Positions 15,627 through 24,607 of a stretch of 64,000 nt of DNA are shown here, in pieces. Location: NCBI RefSeq assembly GCF_003055625.1, contig NZ_CP028811.1:1674001-1738000 (forward strand). Direction: 5' to 3'. Numbering within the stretch: position 1 is the first letter of the stretch; every line of letters starts with the position of its first letter. Source of the stretch: Flavobacterium magnum (GTDB lineage Bacteria; Bacteroidota; Bacteroidia; Flavobacteriales; Flavobacteriaceae). The notes beneath the pieces are model-generated. The model made no database searches and was not told the DNA's origin. It saw nothing but the letters and a program-made list of their open reading frames with translations. Position numbers and translations under genes: made by a program.

Positions 15627-16598
15627 ATGAGACATATTTCCATTTTGGTACCAAACGGGCACACCAGCCTTCCCAATATCGACGGCACCCACCAGATTTT
15701 CTGTGAAGTCAACACCATCGCGGAACGCCTGGGCATTCCCCCGTTTTTTGATGTGAAACTGGTAGGCATTTCAGATTCCATAAGCCAACGCAGCGGCCGT
15801 TTTACGATCGTACCGGATTGCCTGATTGAGGACGTCGGCAAAACAGACCTGATTATCATCCCTGCCATGCACGGCAACATGCCGGAAATGACCGAAATCA
15901 ATAGCGCATTCCTGCCGTGGATCAGGAATCAGTATGAAAACGGAGCCGAGATTGCGAGTCTCTGCATCGCCTCGTTTTTCCTCGCCGCAACGGGTCTGCT
16001 TGACGGGCGGCAGTGTGCGACGCATTGGGGATCAGTCAATGAATTTCGTCGGATGTTTCCGAAAATCCACGTGGTCGACGATAAGATAATCACCGATGAA
16101 GACGGGATTTATACCAGTGGCGGCGCCTATTCGTTCCTCAACCTGCTGGTGTATCTGATCGAAAAATACGCCGGTCGCGAAATGGCCATCGGGATTGCCA
16201 AGGGCTTTATGATTGACATCGACCGTGTCAGCCAGTCGCCATTCATCATGTTTAAGGGTCAGAAGGAACATGAAGACGAACCCGTCAGGAAAGCGCAGGA
16301 TTATATCGAGCAGCATTTTGACAACAAGATTACCGTTGATGAACTCGCCGATCGGTTCGCTATAGGAAGGCGCAGCCTTGAACGGCGTTTCAAGAAAGCG
16401 ACCTGCAACACCGTGGTGGAATACATCCAGCGCGTAAAAATCGAGGCCGCGAAGCGCAGTTTTGAAACCAGCCGGAAAAATATCTCCGAGGTGATGTACG
16501 ATGTCGGCTATACTGATACCAAGGCTTTTCGCGACGTTTTCAAGAAGATTACCGGGCTAACCCCGGTAGAATATCGGACCAAGTATAATAAAGGATAG
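15627..16598 (+). CDS. GlxA-family transcriptional regulator (DJ-1/PfpI + AraC)
   Basis: A 323-residue regulator. Residues 1-200 form a DJ-1/PfpI-like domain with the nucleophile-elbow-type Cys in ASLCIASFFLA and the typical DGRQCATHW segment. Residues about 220-320 are an AraC-type double HTH: ITVDELADRFAIGRRSLERR and ISEVMYDVGYTDTKAFRDVF, ending GLTPVEYRTKY. It probably senses a small metabolite through the DJ-1 domain. Divergent from the DinB-VOC genes, which are likely targets. Ends 5 nt from the convergent DUF4249 gene. Confidence 0.93.
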   Translation: MRHISILVPNGHTSLPNIDGTHQIFCEVNTIAERLGIPPFFDVKLVGISDSISQRSGRFTIVPDCLIEDVGKTDLIIIPAMHGNMPEMTEINSAFLPWIRNQYENGAEIASLCIASFFLAATGLLDGRQCATHWGSVNEFRRMFPKIHVVDDKIITDEDGIYTSGGAYSFLNLLVYLIEKYAGREMAIGIAKGFMIDIDRVSQSPFIMFKGQKEHEDEPVRKAQDYIEQHFDNKITVDELADRFAIGRRSLERRFKKATCNTVVEYIQRVKIEAAKRSFETSRKNISEVMYDVGYTDTKAFRDVFKKITGLTPVEYRTKYNKG

Positions 16599-16603
16599 AT
16601 TGT

Positions 16604-17434
16604 TTACTGCACGGTGTAATCCATTCTTGACACTTCTGAAAGCCGGAAGTAGCCCAGCGCAAAATTTTTACTGTCGGTTTCGTTGACGAGATTGCCCCTG
16701 ACATTCGTCGGCGGTGCTGACCATGGACTGCCCCCGTCATCAATAATCCCGATCAGGATAGACATATAATTCATATACCTTTCCGATACGCCGTACACTG
16801 AGAAGGTAGTCTGGTCGCCCGCCTTGAGGCCTTCATTCAAATAAAAACCATAAATCTGGTTGCCCTGGAAAAACTCGTCGTCGTACGCGTCATAATCGGG
16901 GAAAATCGTGATGTTTGTCTGGAACGACGTCAAATAAAAATTATCTTCGGCCCCGTTGTCCCTGAAAAAGAACTTCAGTTCGATGTCGCTTCCCGATACG
17001 CCGCCATCGTTATTTTGTGCGACCGACTCGATGTCGGGTGCGGCAAAAAGTTTTTCCGTAGCCACATACGTCTGTCCGCCGGTAATCACGGTAAGCTTGT
17101 AGGTTTCCGCGATTTGCGGCACGAAATGATCACAGACATATTCCCCGGTCCCGGGATTTTCAACAAATTCGAATACGACGTTGCTGCTGTTGGAGATGTG
17201 TACTTCGGCATTTGAGACTATGGGCACTTCAGCGTCATAAAAGCCGGTGGTGGTTGTGAGCTTGATTTTCTGGAGGCTGCCGTCGGTGCCTTTCACCCAG
17301 TCAATCGAGGCGTCAATCACGAGTCGCGGGGCGGCCGTATTCAGGTCTGCATGTACTACGTCCTCGCAGCCGCCCATCGAAATGGCCAGTACAAACAATA
17401 ACAGGTATTTTAAATTTTTATGGATGTTGCTCAT
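16604..17434 (-). CDS. DUF4249 lipoprotein (TonB-receptor partner)
   Basis: A 276-residue lipoprotein, lipobox ISMGGC (Cys23). The mature part has the DUF4249 layout: PRLVIDASIDWVKG opening, a beta-rich domain, TYKLTVITGGQTYVATE near the middle, and SEVSRMDYT at the end. In Bacteroidota such lipoproteins follow a TonB receptor with a carboxypeptidase-like domain, and this gene starts 11 nt after one. The pair probably forms an outer-membrane import unit; the ligand is unknown. Confidence 0.88.
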   Translation of the reverse strand: MSNIHKNLKYLLLFVLAISMGGCEDVVHADLNTAAPRLVIDASIDWVKGTDGSLQKIKLTTTTGFYDAEVPIVSNAEVHISNSSNVVFEFVENPGTGEYVCDHFVPQIAETYKLTVITGGQTYVATEKLFAAPDIESVAQNNDGGVSGSDIELKFFFRDNGAEDNFYLTSFQTNITIFPDYDAYDDEFFQGNQIYGFYLNEGLKAGDQTTFSVYGVSERYMNYMSILIGIIDDGGSPWSAPPTNVRGNLVNETDSKNFALGYFRLSEVSRMDYTVQ

Positions 17435-17445
17435 GATGAATCGGA

Positions 17446-19824
17446 TTAGAATTTGAAATTATAAGTTACGCTGGGGATCAGTCCGAAAATTGACAGCCGC
17501 ACGGCCTCGTTAACGCCCGTGGTTTCATTCTCCCTGAAAGCCATTGATGCAGCGTTTGATCGGTTGTACAGGTTGTAAATGCTGAAAACCCATTCGGCCT
17601 GCCAGCCTTTTTTCTTTTCGGGTTTAGGCACGTACGTCGCTGATACGTCGAGGTGGTGGTAAACCGGAAGTTTGCTGGCGTTGCGTGCTTCGTAAGTTGG
17701 GATCACTACGCCGCCGTAGACATATTGGCCGTTAGGGTAGGTTACCGCTTTGCCGGACTGCAGTGTAAAAATCCCCCCGAAAGACCATTTATCATTCAGT
17801 TGGTAACTGCCTGTCAGGGACAGGTTGTGCAACTTGTCGTAACCTGCGCGATACCATCCGCCGTGATTGATCCCGGTTTCTTCCGGCGTCCTGCCCGGCG
17901 TTTTCTGCTCAGAGCGCGAGAGGGTGTATGAGGCGAATCCGGTCAGGCGGCCCTCGTTTTTCTTAACCAGGACTTCGAGACCGTAGGAGCGGGCTTTCCC
18001 GTTGAGGATAACCTGTTCAATGTTGTTGTTGGCAATCAGGTCGGCGCCGTCGATATAGTCCGCACGGTTTTTAATTTTTTTGAAGAAGGTTTCCACTTCA
18101 AGTGAATAGGCTTCCTCTTTAAAATTCCTGAAATAACCCAATGCGACTTGGTCGAGTATTTCGGGTTGCAGGAATTGGTCACTCGGCGCCCACACATCCA
18201 ACGGTGTCACGGAGGTGGTGTTGGAAATCAGGTGCAGGTACTGGCTCATCCGATTGTAGCTTGCCTTGACCGATTGCCGTTCGTCAAGCTGATACGCAAT
18301 TGCGGCACGCGGTTCCAGGTTGTCAAATTTTGCAATGGTTTTACCGTTGCCGTAATATGTGCTGCCAATCGGCTCCGCTTTTTCGTAAAGCTGCAGTTCA
18401 GTGTTGAAGTTTACTGCCCGGTTGTTGTCATACACGCTTACGATTTGTTCCCCTAGTCTATGGAACATGCTGTATCGCAGGCCATAATTCACCGAAAGTT
18501 TGCTGGTGATGTCCTGTTCGGCCTGAAGATACACCGATGGCTCAAAGGCATATTTGCGGTCGAGTTGCCTGTGGTTGATGCCTGAATCCGCGTTGAGCGG
18601 ATCGACCGTCCCGGGATTGAATTCGTAATAAATGGCGTTAATCCCGTAGCTTAATTTCATCTTATCCGTCAGGTAATGCCTCAGATCATATTTGATATTA
18701 TAATTTTCGATGCCGGATTCCCATTGCAGTCCACCAGCATCGACATCAAGTCCGTAGTAGTAATCGCTGTAAATGGCCGAAAGGTTTGAGAACAGCTTAT
18801 CGGAATACAAATGATTCCAGCGCAGGTTGAACACGGTATTGCCATAAGTGTTGCTGAAAATCTGGTTGAGCTTGAATACGTCACGGCCGAAGTATCCCGA
18901 GAGGAATAAATTGTTGTTGGCATTGAGCCGGTAGCTCAGTTTGGTATTGAGATCGTAGAAGTAGGCCGAATTTTCGTTATCGGCGAGTTTCAGGAAGAGG
19001 TGCGCGTAGGATCCGCGCCCGGCCAGCAGGAACGATCCCCTGTCTTTGCGAAGTGGCCCCTCGGCTAAAAGCCGGCTTGAAACCGCACCGATACCGCCGT
19101 TCATATGGAAGCTGTCGCTGTTCCCTTCTTTTTGGTAAATGTCCAGGACAGACGAGACCCTTCCGCCAAACCGCGCCGGAATTCCGCCTTTATACAATTT
19201 CAGATCCTTGATCGCATCGGAATTGAACACCGAAAAGAACCCGAAAACGTGGGATGAATTGTAGATTGTGGCCTCGTCGAGCAAAATAAGATTCTGGTCG
19301 GCCGATCCGCCGCGCACATTGAACCCCGCAGATCCCTCGCCTGAATTGGTTACGCCGGGCAGTTGCAGGATGGACTTCAGCACGTCGACTTCTCCCAACA
19401 CAGCAGGCATTTTCCGGATTTGCTGTATCGTAAGTTTGTTGGTGCTCATTTCCGGCTTCCGGATGTTGGTCACCGTTTTTTCACTGTTGATTGTGACGGT
19501 TTCGAGCTCGGACGTGTCGCTGTGAAGCTTAAAATCTTTCTTGATGTCGGTTACGAGGCTGATTTTTTCGGAGGTTTGACGGTAGCCGACATAGGTAATG
19601 ATGACGGTATAATCTCCCTTTGGTACTGAAATCGAATAGAAGCCGTATTCGTTGGTGGACACGCCGGTTTTCAGTTCGCTGATGTAGACGTTCACGCCGA
19701 TTAGCGTCTCATTGCCGTCGTGATCTGAAATCGTACCGCTCAGCGTGGCGCGTTCCTGGGCACTCAGGGCGAACGACAACAGTGATAGTGATGCGGCTAA
19801 AAATAGCTGGATAAGAACTCTCAT
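17446..19824 (-). CDS. TonB-dependent receptor with carboxypeptidase-like N-domain
   Basis: An outer-membrane active-transport receptor of 792 residues. Signal peptide, then a CarboxypepD_reg-like domain about 25-110 (ATLSGTISDHDGNETLIGVN, GFYSISVPKGDYT), the plug (GEVDVLKSILQLPGV, FNVRGGSADQNLILLDEATI) and a 22-strand barrel ending in an aromatic residue (VTYNFKF). The ATG at 19824 (MRVLIQLF) is chosen because it begins the signal peptide; upstream in-frame codons add only polar residues. Operon with the DUF4249 gene. Upstream region carries three copies of an octamer and a -7 box. Confidence 0.93.
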   Translation of the reverse strand: MRVLIQLFLAASLSLLSFALSAQERATLSGTISDHDGNETLIGVNVYISELKTGVSTNEYGFYSISVPKGDYTVIITYVGYRQTSEKISLVTDIKKDFKLHSDTSELETVTINSEKTVTNIRKPEMSTNKLTIQQIRKMPAVLGEVDVLKSILQLPGVTNSGEGSAGFNVRGGSADQNLILLDEATIYNSSHVFGFFSVFNSDAIKDLKLYKGGIPARFGGRVSSVLDIYQKEGNSDSFHMNGGIGAVSSRLLAEGPLRKDRGSFLLAGRGSYAHLFLKLADNENSAYFYDLNTKLSYRLNANNNLFLSGYFGRDVFKLNQIFSNTYGNTVFNLRWNHLYSDKLFSNLSAIYSDYYYGLDVDAGGLQWESGIENYNIKYDLRHYLTDKMKLSYGINAIYYEFNPGTVDPLNADSGINHRQLDRKYAFEPSVYLQAEQDITSKLSVNYGLRYSMFHRLGEQIVSVYDNNRAVNFNTELQLYEKAEPIGSTYYGNGKTIAKFDNLEPRAAIAYQLDERQSVKASYNRMSQYLHLISNTTSVTPLDVWAPSDQFLQPEILDQVALGYFRNFKEEAYSLEVETFFKKIKNRADYIDGADLIANNNIEQVILNGKARSYGLEVLVKKNEGRLTGFASYTLSRSEQKTPGRTPEETGINHGGWYRAGYDKLHNLSLTGSYQLNDKWSFGGIFTLQSGKAVTYPNGQYVYGGVVIPTYEARNASKLPVYHHLDVSATYVPKPEKKKGWQAEWVFSIYNLYNRSNAASMAFRENETTGVNEAVRLSIFGLIPSVTYNFKF

Positions 19825-19913
19825 ATAAATGATTGATGATTGGTTTAAGGTTGTTTTGCTGTCTGACACTGTTTTTTAACACGGCGCAGCCAGACTAACG
19901 CCGATGCTTGGAC

Positions 19914-19941
19914 GATATTGTAAGGATATTGTTACAATATC
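19914..19941. promoter_or_regulatory. operator-like repeats upstream of the TonB/DUF4249 operon
   Basis: GATATTGT occurs at 19914-19921 and 19925-19932, and its exact inverse ACAATATC at 19934-19941, giving a perfect 8-bp inverted repeat with a 1-nt centre plus a direct repeat 11 bp away. They lie between the -7 box and the start codon of the receptor. This looks like a binding site for a dimeric repressor or activator. Confidence 0.55.
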
Positions 19942-19971
19942 ATTAAGTTACAACGGAACGACTTTCTCACG

Positions 19972-19979
19972 CAAAGGTA
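19972..19979 (-). promoter_or_regulatory. -7 promoter box of the TonB/DUF4249 operon
   Basis: The minus strand reads TACCTTTG, an exact TAnnTTTG match. It would give a leader of about 140 nt containing the GATATTGT repeats. Confidence 0.45.
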
Positions 19980-20086
19980 AGTATGTACGCGGCCTTTCAC
20001 CCTGATGAATCTGGTAATCTTTTGTGCAAATAATGTAACAGGAAACTGGGTGTTTTGCGGAAATTTGAGTCAAAACTTTACACATC

Positions 20087-20377
20087 ATGGAAAATACGAT
20101 CAACAATGGCAATACTGCCGCGGAGGATGGCTATACGCCCGACAGCACAACCGGCAGCGGATTTAGCGAAGCCGAACGCAACGTGCACGAACACACCCTA
20201 TCGAGGAATCCAGTGGATCCGCAGCACGAGGACAACGGCAGGATTGAATTGGTGAATAAATACAATATCAATGACAAGGCCCATTCTGACAGCAGCGCCG
20301 CCGATTTCGTGAAAACCGTTTCCAAATTCCATCATGCGGATCCCGATATCCAAAGCGACAGCGACATCCAGATCTGA
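20087..20377 (+). CDS. small hydrophilic hypothetical protein (96 aa)
   Basis: A 96-residue acidic, highly polar protein rich in Asp, Asn, Ser and His, with no signal peptide, no cysteine and no hydrophobic core; probably disordered. The ATG follows the AT-rich intergenic space divergent from the TonB operon. Its stop is 13 nt from the stop of the convergent NarL-type regulator. No family recognised; hydrophilic proteins of this kind are often stress-related, but that is a guess. Confidence 0.6.
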   Translation: MENTINNGNTAAEDGYTPDSTTGSGFSEAERNVHEHTLSRNPVDPQHEDNGRIELVNKYNINDKAHSDSSAADFVKTVSKFHHADPDIQSDSDIQI

Positions 20378-20390
20378 GGATGCACGGCTT

Positions 20391-21002
20391 TTAAAAATCG
20401 AATTTGCTTTCTATGGCATAACGTATCAGGTCTGATTTGCCGTGAAGATTAATTTTCCTGTGGATATTTTTACGGTGAGTCTTGACGGTTTCCACGCTGA
20501 TGCATAGCAGCTCGCTGATGTCCTCGGTGGATTTTCCCTCTCCGATGAGCCTCAGGATTTCCTTCTCCCTTACACTCAGCACGTTGTTGTCTATGGCGGC
20601 GGCGTCCTGTGCGATGATGGCATCGTCAAAAAAGGTATGGCCGAGAAACACGGCCCTGATGGCTTTCTGCAGCAGGAACACCGATGAACTTTTCATCAGG
20701 TAACCTGAAGCGCCTGCATCCCTCATTTGCGCTACGGCTACCGGCTGGTCAAACATACTGAAAGCGATTACTTTTATTTTCGGGAATTCCTTTTTGATGA
20801 GCCGCGTGGCGGTAATGCCATCACATTTTGGCATACGGATGTCCGTAACCACAACATAGGGTTTTTTTTCGCGTACCACTTCCAGCAGCTGCTCGCCATC
20901 ACCGGCTTCGCCGACAATGCGGATGTCATTTTCAAGCCTTAGGGAAAGCCTGATCCCGTCGAGCATCGCCTGATGATCTTCGGCAATAACCACTGTTATC
21001 AT
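20391..21002 (-). CDS. NarL/LuxR-type response regulator
   Basis: A 203-residue two-domain regulator. Receiver 1-120 with phosphoacceptor Asp54 in VVTDIRMP and Lys in YLMKSSS. LuxR-type HTH about 138-200 with the signature LSVREKEILRLIGEGKST and SVETVKTHRKNIHRKI. It would bind DNA as a dimer on phosphorylation by a HisKA_3 kinase; none is adjacent, so its partner lies outside this window. Confidence 0.94.
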   Translation of the reverse strand: MITVVIAEDHQAMLDGIRLSLRLENDIRIVGEAGDGEQLLEVVREKKPYVVVTDIRMPKCDGITATRLIKKEFPKIKVIAFSMFDQPVAVAQMRDAGASGYLMKSSSVFLLQKAIRAVFLGHTFFDDAIIAQDAAAIDNNVLSVREKEILRLIGEGKSTEDISELLCISVETVKTHRKNIHRKINLHGKSDLIRYAIESKFDF

Positions 21003-21085
21003 AAGTCATATTTTTCGGCAGTTCAGGGAAAACTGCACGTTTTTATCCCGGCTGCGGGCAATCAATTATTACGCTGTCAAATTAA

Positions 21086-21125
21086 TAAAAAAAGACTTAC
21101 GGCTTACGCGGAAGTCTTTTATTTT
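21086..21125 (-). terminator. second hairpin with flanking A/T runs, downstream of htpG
   Basis: The stem AAAAGACTT/AAGTCTTTT encloses a 13-nt loop, with A-runs on one side and T-runs on the other. It lies 90 nt past htpG and also upstream of the NarL regulator. It could be a back-up terminator for htpG or an unassigned structure. Confidence 0.5.
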
Positions 21126-21163
21126 TCAAGTCATCTTTTCCAGATTTTGTCATTTGAACGCAC

Positions 21164-21197
21164 AAAAAAAGCCTGCAGGGAATTCCTACAGGCTTTC
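21164..21197 (-). terminator. terminator of htpG
   Basis: The stem AAAGCCTGCAGG/CCTACAGGCTTT (one mismatch) with loop GAATT and a U-run on the minus strand, 22 nt after the stop. Confidence 0.85.
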
Positions 21198-21218
21198 ATT
21201 CCAGACCGTTTTTGCATC

Positions 21219-23102
21219 TTATTTTATCATCTCGAAACTGCGCTTCACAAATGCGGTAAGTTCTTCGCCTTTGAGCAGGTTCTGTGAAAGTTTTGCCAGG
21301 TCCAAAGCCTGTTTAACCAATCCGGCGCGAACCGTTTCATCCTGGTTTCCGAGTATGGCTGTCGCCAGTTCAGAATTTGTATTGACCACAAGGTTATACA
21401 TCTCAGGCATATTTCCCATCCCGAACATGCCGCCCCCGCTCTGGCTCATTTCCTTCATACGACGCATAAATTCAGGCTGTGTAATCAGGAATGGGGCTGC
21501 GTGGCTGTCGAGCGGTTCAAGCTGTACAGTGTAAGCCGGCTGCGGAACGACGCCTTCCACTATAGTCTTAAGCGTTTCCTTTTCTTCGTCCGAAAGTTTT
21601 GAAATAGCCAGATCCTCTTTCCTGATGAGATTATCAATGTGGTCAGAATCGACGCGGACGAATGTGATGTCGCTGTTGTCACCTTCCAGTTTCTGGATCA
21701 GGTGCGAAATGATCGGAGAGTCAAGCAGCAACACTTCGTAACCCTTTTCTGCGGCAGCGGCAATGTAACTGTGCTGCGCATCCTTATTGGCAGCATATAG
21801 GAGCACGAGTTTTCCGTTTTTATCGGTTTGCTTTTCCTTGAGGTTTTCCTTAAGTTCATCAAGTGTGAAGTATTTACCGTCTACGGTAGGGTACAGGGCA
21901 AATGCGCCCGCCTTTTCGTAAAACTTAGGCTCAGAAAGCATACCGTATTCCAATACGACCTTGATGTCATTCCATTTTTGCTCGAAGTCAGCCCGGCTAT
22001 CCGTGAACAGCGATTTGAGCTTATCAGATACTTTGCGGGTAATGTAATTCGAAATTTTCTTTACATTCCCATCGGCCTGAAGGTAAGAGCGCGACACATT
22101 CAGCGGGATATCCGGCGAGTCGATCACACCTTTCAGCATCGTCAGGAATTCCGGTACTATGCCTTCGACATTATCGGTAACGAAAACCTGGTTCTGGTAC
22201 AACTGGATTTTGTCTTTCTGGATTTGCAGATCCGAACCCAGTTTCGGGAAGTAAAGGATTCCTGTGAGGTTAAATGGGTAATCCACATTGAGGTGGATGT
22301 TGAACAATGGCTCTTCGAACTGCATGGGGTACAATTCGCGGTAGAAACTTTTGTAATCATCCTCGTTGAGGTCAGCCGGTTGTTTGGTCCAGGCCGGAGT
22401 CGGGTTGTTGATGATGTTGTCTACCGTTTCATATTCGGTTTTGTAGTCTTCCGGCGCGTCGTCAGGTTTCGGAAGCACCTGCTGCTTTGTCCCGAACTTG
22501 ATTGGCACAGGCATGAATTTGTTGTACTTCTCGAGCAAAGAGCGGATCCGGCCTTCTTCAAGGAATTCAACAGAATCCTCTGCGATGTGCAGGATAATTT
22601 CCGTACCCCGTTCGGTTTTTTCAGCCGGTTCCAGGGTAAATTCGGGACTGCCGTCACAAATCCAGCGCACGGCGGGCTCATCCTTGTAGGACTTGGTAAT
22701 GATTTCCACTTTTTCGGCCACCATAAAAGCAGAATAGAATCCGAGGCCAAAATGTCCGATGATGCCTGAATCTTTGGCAGAGTCCTTGTATTTTTCCAAA
22801 AACTCCTCAGCGCCGGAGAAGGCGACCTGGTTGATGTATTTCTCAACCTCCGCGGCAGTCATCCCCAACCCCTGGTCGATGATGTGGATTTTTTTTCCCT
22901 CCTTGTCAATTTTTACCTCGATTACAGGATGGCCATATTCGACGTTTGCCTCACCGATGCTCGTGAGGTGCTTTAATTTCAGGGTTGCATCGGTGGCATT
23001 GGATACGAGCTCACGAAGGAAAATTTCGTGGTCGCTGTATAGGAACTTTTTGATTAAGGGAAAGATGTTTTCAACCGAAACATGAATTTTTCCTGTTGTC
23101 AT
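21219..23102 (-). CDS. htpG: molecular chaperone HtpG (Hsp90)
   Basis: Cytosolic ATP-dependent chaperone of 627 residues, full length for the family. The N-terminal ATPase domain shows the GHKL motifs: ELVSNATDA, DQGLGMT and the lid/G2 region IGHFGLGFYSAFMVA. The middle domain has GILYFPKLG and LNVSRSYLQ, and the dimerisation domain ends the protein. It helps fold and stabilise client proteins under stress. Transcribed alone; two hairpins follow. No CIRCE element or clear -7 box is seen upstream. Confidence 0.97.
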   Translation of the reverse strand: MTTGKIHVSVENIFPLIKKFLYSDHEIFLRELVSNATDATLKLKHLTSIGEANVEYGHPVIEVKIDKEGKKIHIIDQGLGMTAAEVEKYINQVAFSGAEEFLEKYKDSAKDSGIIGHFGLGFYSAFMVAEKVEIITKSYKDEPAVRWICDGSPEFTLEPAEKTERGTEIILHIAEDSVEFLEEGRIRSLLEKYNKFMPVPIKFGTKQQVLPKPDDAPEDYKTEYETVDNIINNPTPAWTKQPADLNEDDYKSFYRELYPMQFEEPLFNIHLNVDYPFNLTGILYFPKLGSDLQIQKDKIQLYQNQVFVTDNVEGIVPEFLTMLKGVIDSPDIPLNVSRSYLQADGNVKKISNYITRKVSDKLKSLFTDSRADFEQKWNDIKVVLEYGMLSEPKFYEKAGAFALYPTVDGKYFTLDELKENLKEKQTDKNGKLVLLYAANKDAQHSYIAAAAEKGYEVLLLDSPIISHLIQKLEGDNSDITFVRVDSDHIDNLIRKEDLAISKLSDEEKETLKTIVEGVVPQPAYTVQLEPLDSHAAPFLITQPEFMRRMKEMSQSGGGMFGMGNMPEMYNLVVNTNSELATAILGNQDETVRAGLVKQALDLAKLSQNLLKGEELTAFVKRSFEMIK

Positions 23103-23237
23103 AGTGTTAAATTTTTTTTAGTTTGGCTGGTGCTTTTCAAAATAAATACCAAAAGCCTACAGAATGACAAATTGTCGCGAATGCTAATTTTAATAATTAA
23201 TTATTAAATCTTAAAACATAATATTGGGTTGGGAATG

Positions 23238-23245
23238 TATCTTTG
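23238..23245 (+). promoter_or_regulatory. -7 promoter box of the lipoprotein/OmpA pair
   Basis: TATCTTTG, an exact TAnnTTTG match, 29 nt before the ATG at 23275. No -33 TTG is seen at the expected spacing. Confidence 0.5.
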
Positions 23246-23274
23246 TACTTGTTAAATTTATAAACACCTAAACA

Positions 23275-23751
23275 ATGAAAAAAATCGCATTATTATTTGT
23301 ACTGGCAGTGTCCCTTGCGTCATGCAAATCGACTTCAGCTACCAATACAAAAACAGACACCAGGGCACAGGTTGCCATAAAAGGCAATTGGGTGCTGAGT
23401 TCAGTGACCTATCCGGGATCGGAGTACATCAGGGTGCTTTCGTTCCAGATCGCCGATTCAAAATGTTTTGAGGGCAGTACCTGGAAATTCGTCTCGAACA
23501 ACAACAAAGGCGATATGGCCATCACTGACTCCAATTGCCCATCCTTCAGTTCTCCGTTTACATGGTTTGTAAATAAGGACGGTCAATTCGTATTGAAACT
23601 CTTAAATGCGGGCGAAAAGGCTAAAAAAGTGCGTGACGGTTATGTACTTACGCTTGCAAACCAGACCGAAACTTCTTTCCAGTTGCTTGACAAAATAGAT
23701 GTCGGAGGAAAAATGACCAACGTAACTTACCAATTTAATAAAACGAATTAA
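23275..23751 (+). CDS. lipocalin-like lipoprotein
   Basis: A 158-residue lipoprotein, lipobox SLASC (Cys17), then a Ser/Thr-rich linker. The mature part starts IKGNWVLSSV, the usual opening of Bacteroidota lipocalin-like or META-like small beta-barrels, and has the paired Cys of SKCFEGSTWKF and DSNCPS, which may form a disulfide. Role unknown; probably outer-membrane or periplasm-facing. Ten nt before the OmpA-family gene and likely co-transcribed with it. Confidence 0.8.
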   Translation: MKKIALLFVLAVSLASCKSTSATNTKTDTRAQVAIKGNWVLSSVTYPGSEYIRVLSFQIADSKCFEGSTWKFVSNNNKGDMAITDSNCPSFSSPFTWFVNKDGQFVLKLLNAGEKAKKVRDGYVLTLANQTETSFQLLDKIDVGGKMTNVTYQFNKTN

Positions 23752-23761
23752 AAACAATAAC

Positions 23762-24457
23762 ATGAAAAAGATTTCAATCTTAGCTCTGGCGTTTATAACG
23801 CTTTCTTCATCTTTGCTTACGGGCTGTGATGCGGTGAAAAATTCAAATAATGCGCAGCGTGGCGCTGCTATCGGTGCCATCGGCGGTGCCATTGCGGGCG
23901 GTGTCATCGGGAACAACGCAGGCAAAGGAGGCAAAGGCGCGCTTGGAGCCGTAATTGGCGGTGTTGTAGGCGGCGTGGCCGGTGGTGTCATCGGAAATAA
24001 GATGGACAAGCAGGCGCGTGAAATTGACAATGCCATTCCGGGTGCCGAAGTAGAACGTGTAGGCGAAGGGATCAAGTTGACACTAAATGAGAATGCGGTG
24101 CGTTTCGATACCGGCAAATCCACACTTACAGCGACGGCGACTGCCAACCTTGACAAGCTCGTCAAAGTATTTAATGATTACCCGGATACCAACATTGTAA
24201 TCTACGGTTACACCGACAGTACAGGTTCTATGCAGATCAACCAGACACTTTCTGAGCAAAGGGCAGCATCGGTGAAGAATTACCTGTCATCAAAAGGCAT
24301 TTCAGCGGCGCGTTTCACTACAACAGGTATGGGGCCTGCCGATCCGATTGCGACCAATGATACGCCTGAAGGCAGGAGCCAGAACAGGCGCGTTGAGTTT
24401 GCTATCACCGCAAACCAGAAGATGATTCAGGATGCTGAACAGGAAGCAAAAAAATAA
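23762..24457 (+). CDS. OmpA-family lipoprotein with glycine zipper
   Basis: A 231-residue lipoprotein, lipobox LLTGC (Cys21). Residues about 33-85 form a glycine-zipper segment (AAIGAIGGAIAGGVIG and GGVVGGVAGGVIGNK), likely inserted in or lying on the membrane. Residues about 105-220 are an OmpA C-terminal peptidoglycan-binding domain with VRFDTGKSTLT, YTDSTGSMQIN and the closing SQNRRVEF. It tethers the outer membrane to the cell wall. A strong terminator follows. Confidence 0.93.
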   Translation: MKKISILALAFITLSSSLLTGCDAVKNSNNAQRGAAIGAIGGAIAGGVIGNNAGKGGKGALGAVIGGVVGGVAGGVIGNKMDKQAREIDNAIPGAEVERVGEGIKLTLNENAVRFDTGKSTLTATATANLDKLVKVFNDYPDTNIVIYGYTDSTGSMQINQTLSEQRAASVKNYLSSKGISAARFTTTGMGPADPIATNDTPEGRSQNRRVEFAITANQKMIQDAEQEAKK

Positions 24458-24477
24458 TTATTCCTGTACATAAAATA

Positions 24478-24506
24478 AACCGGTCCCGAAAGGCCGGTTT
24501 TTTTTG
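24478..24506 (+). terminator. terminator of the lipoprotein/OmpA pair
   Basis: The stem AACCGG/CCGGTT, extended by partial pairing in the loop, is followed by a run of nine T, 20 nt after the OmpA-family stop. Confidence 0.85.
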
Positions 24507-24554
24507 TGCCGGTTTGTTCAATTTTTTTGAAAGATTTTTAACAATTGTTTTTAT

Positions 24555-24587
24555 GTTTCAGAAATTATTGAAACGTAAATTTACGTT
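24555..24587. promoter_or_regulatory. palindromic operator in front of the TetR/ABC1 pair
   Basis: A perfect 16-bp palindrome, AACGTAAATTTACGTT, lies at 24572-24587, 20 nt before the TetR start codon. It overlaps a second inverted repeat, GTTTCA (24555-24560) with TGAAAC (24569-24574). TetR regulators bind such sites and usually repress their own operon; binding here is inferred. Confidence 0.65.
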
Positions 24588-24607
24588 GAAAATTAAAACC
24601 ATTTTTT

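Noticed and set aside
21828..22769. Long open frame on the plus strand opposite htpG (313 codons)
   Set aside because: It lies wholly inside the certain htpG gene on the other strand, has no promoter and encodes an unconvincing Phe/Arg/Val-rich composition.
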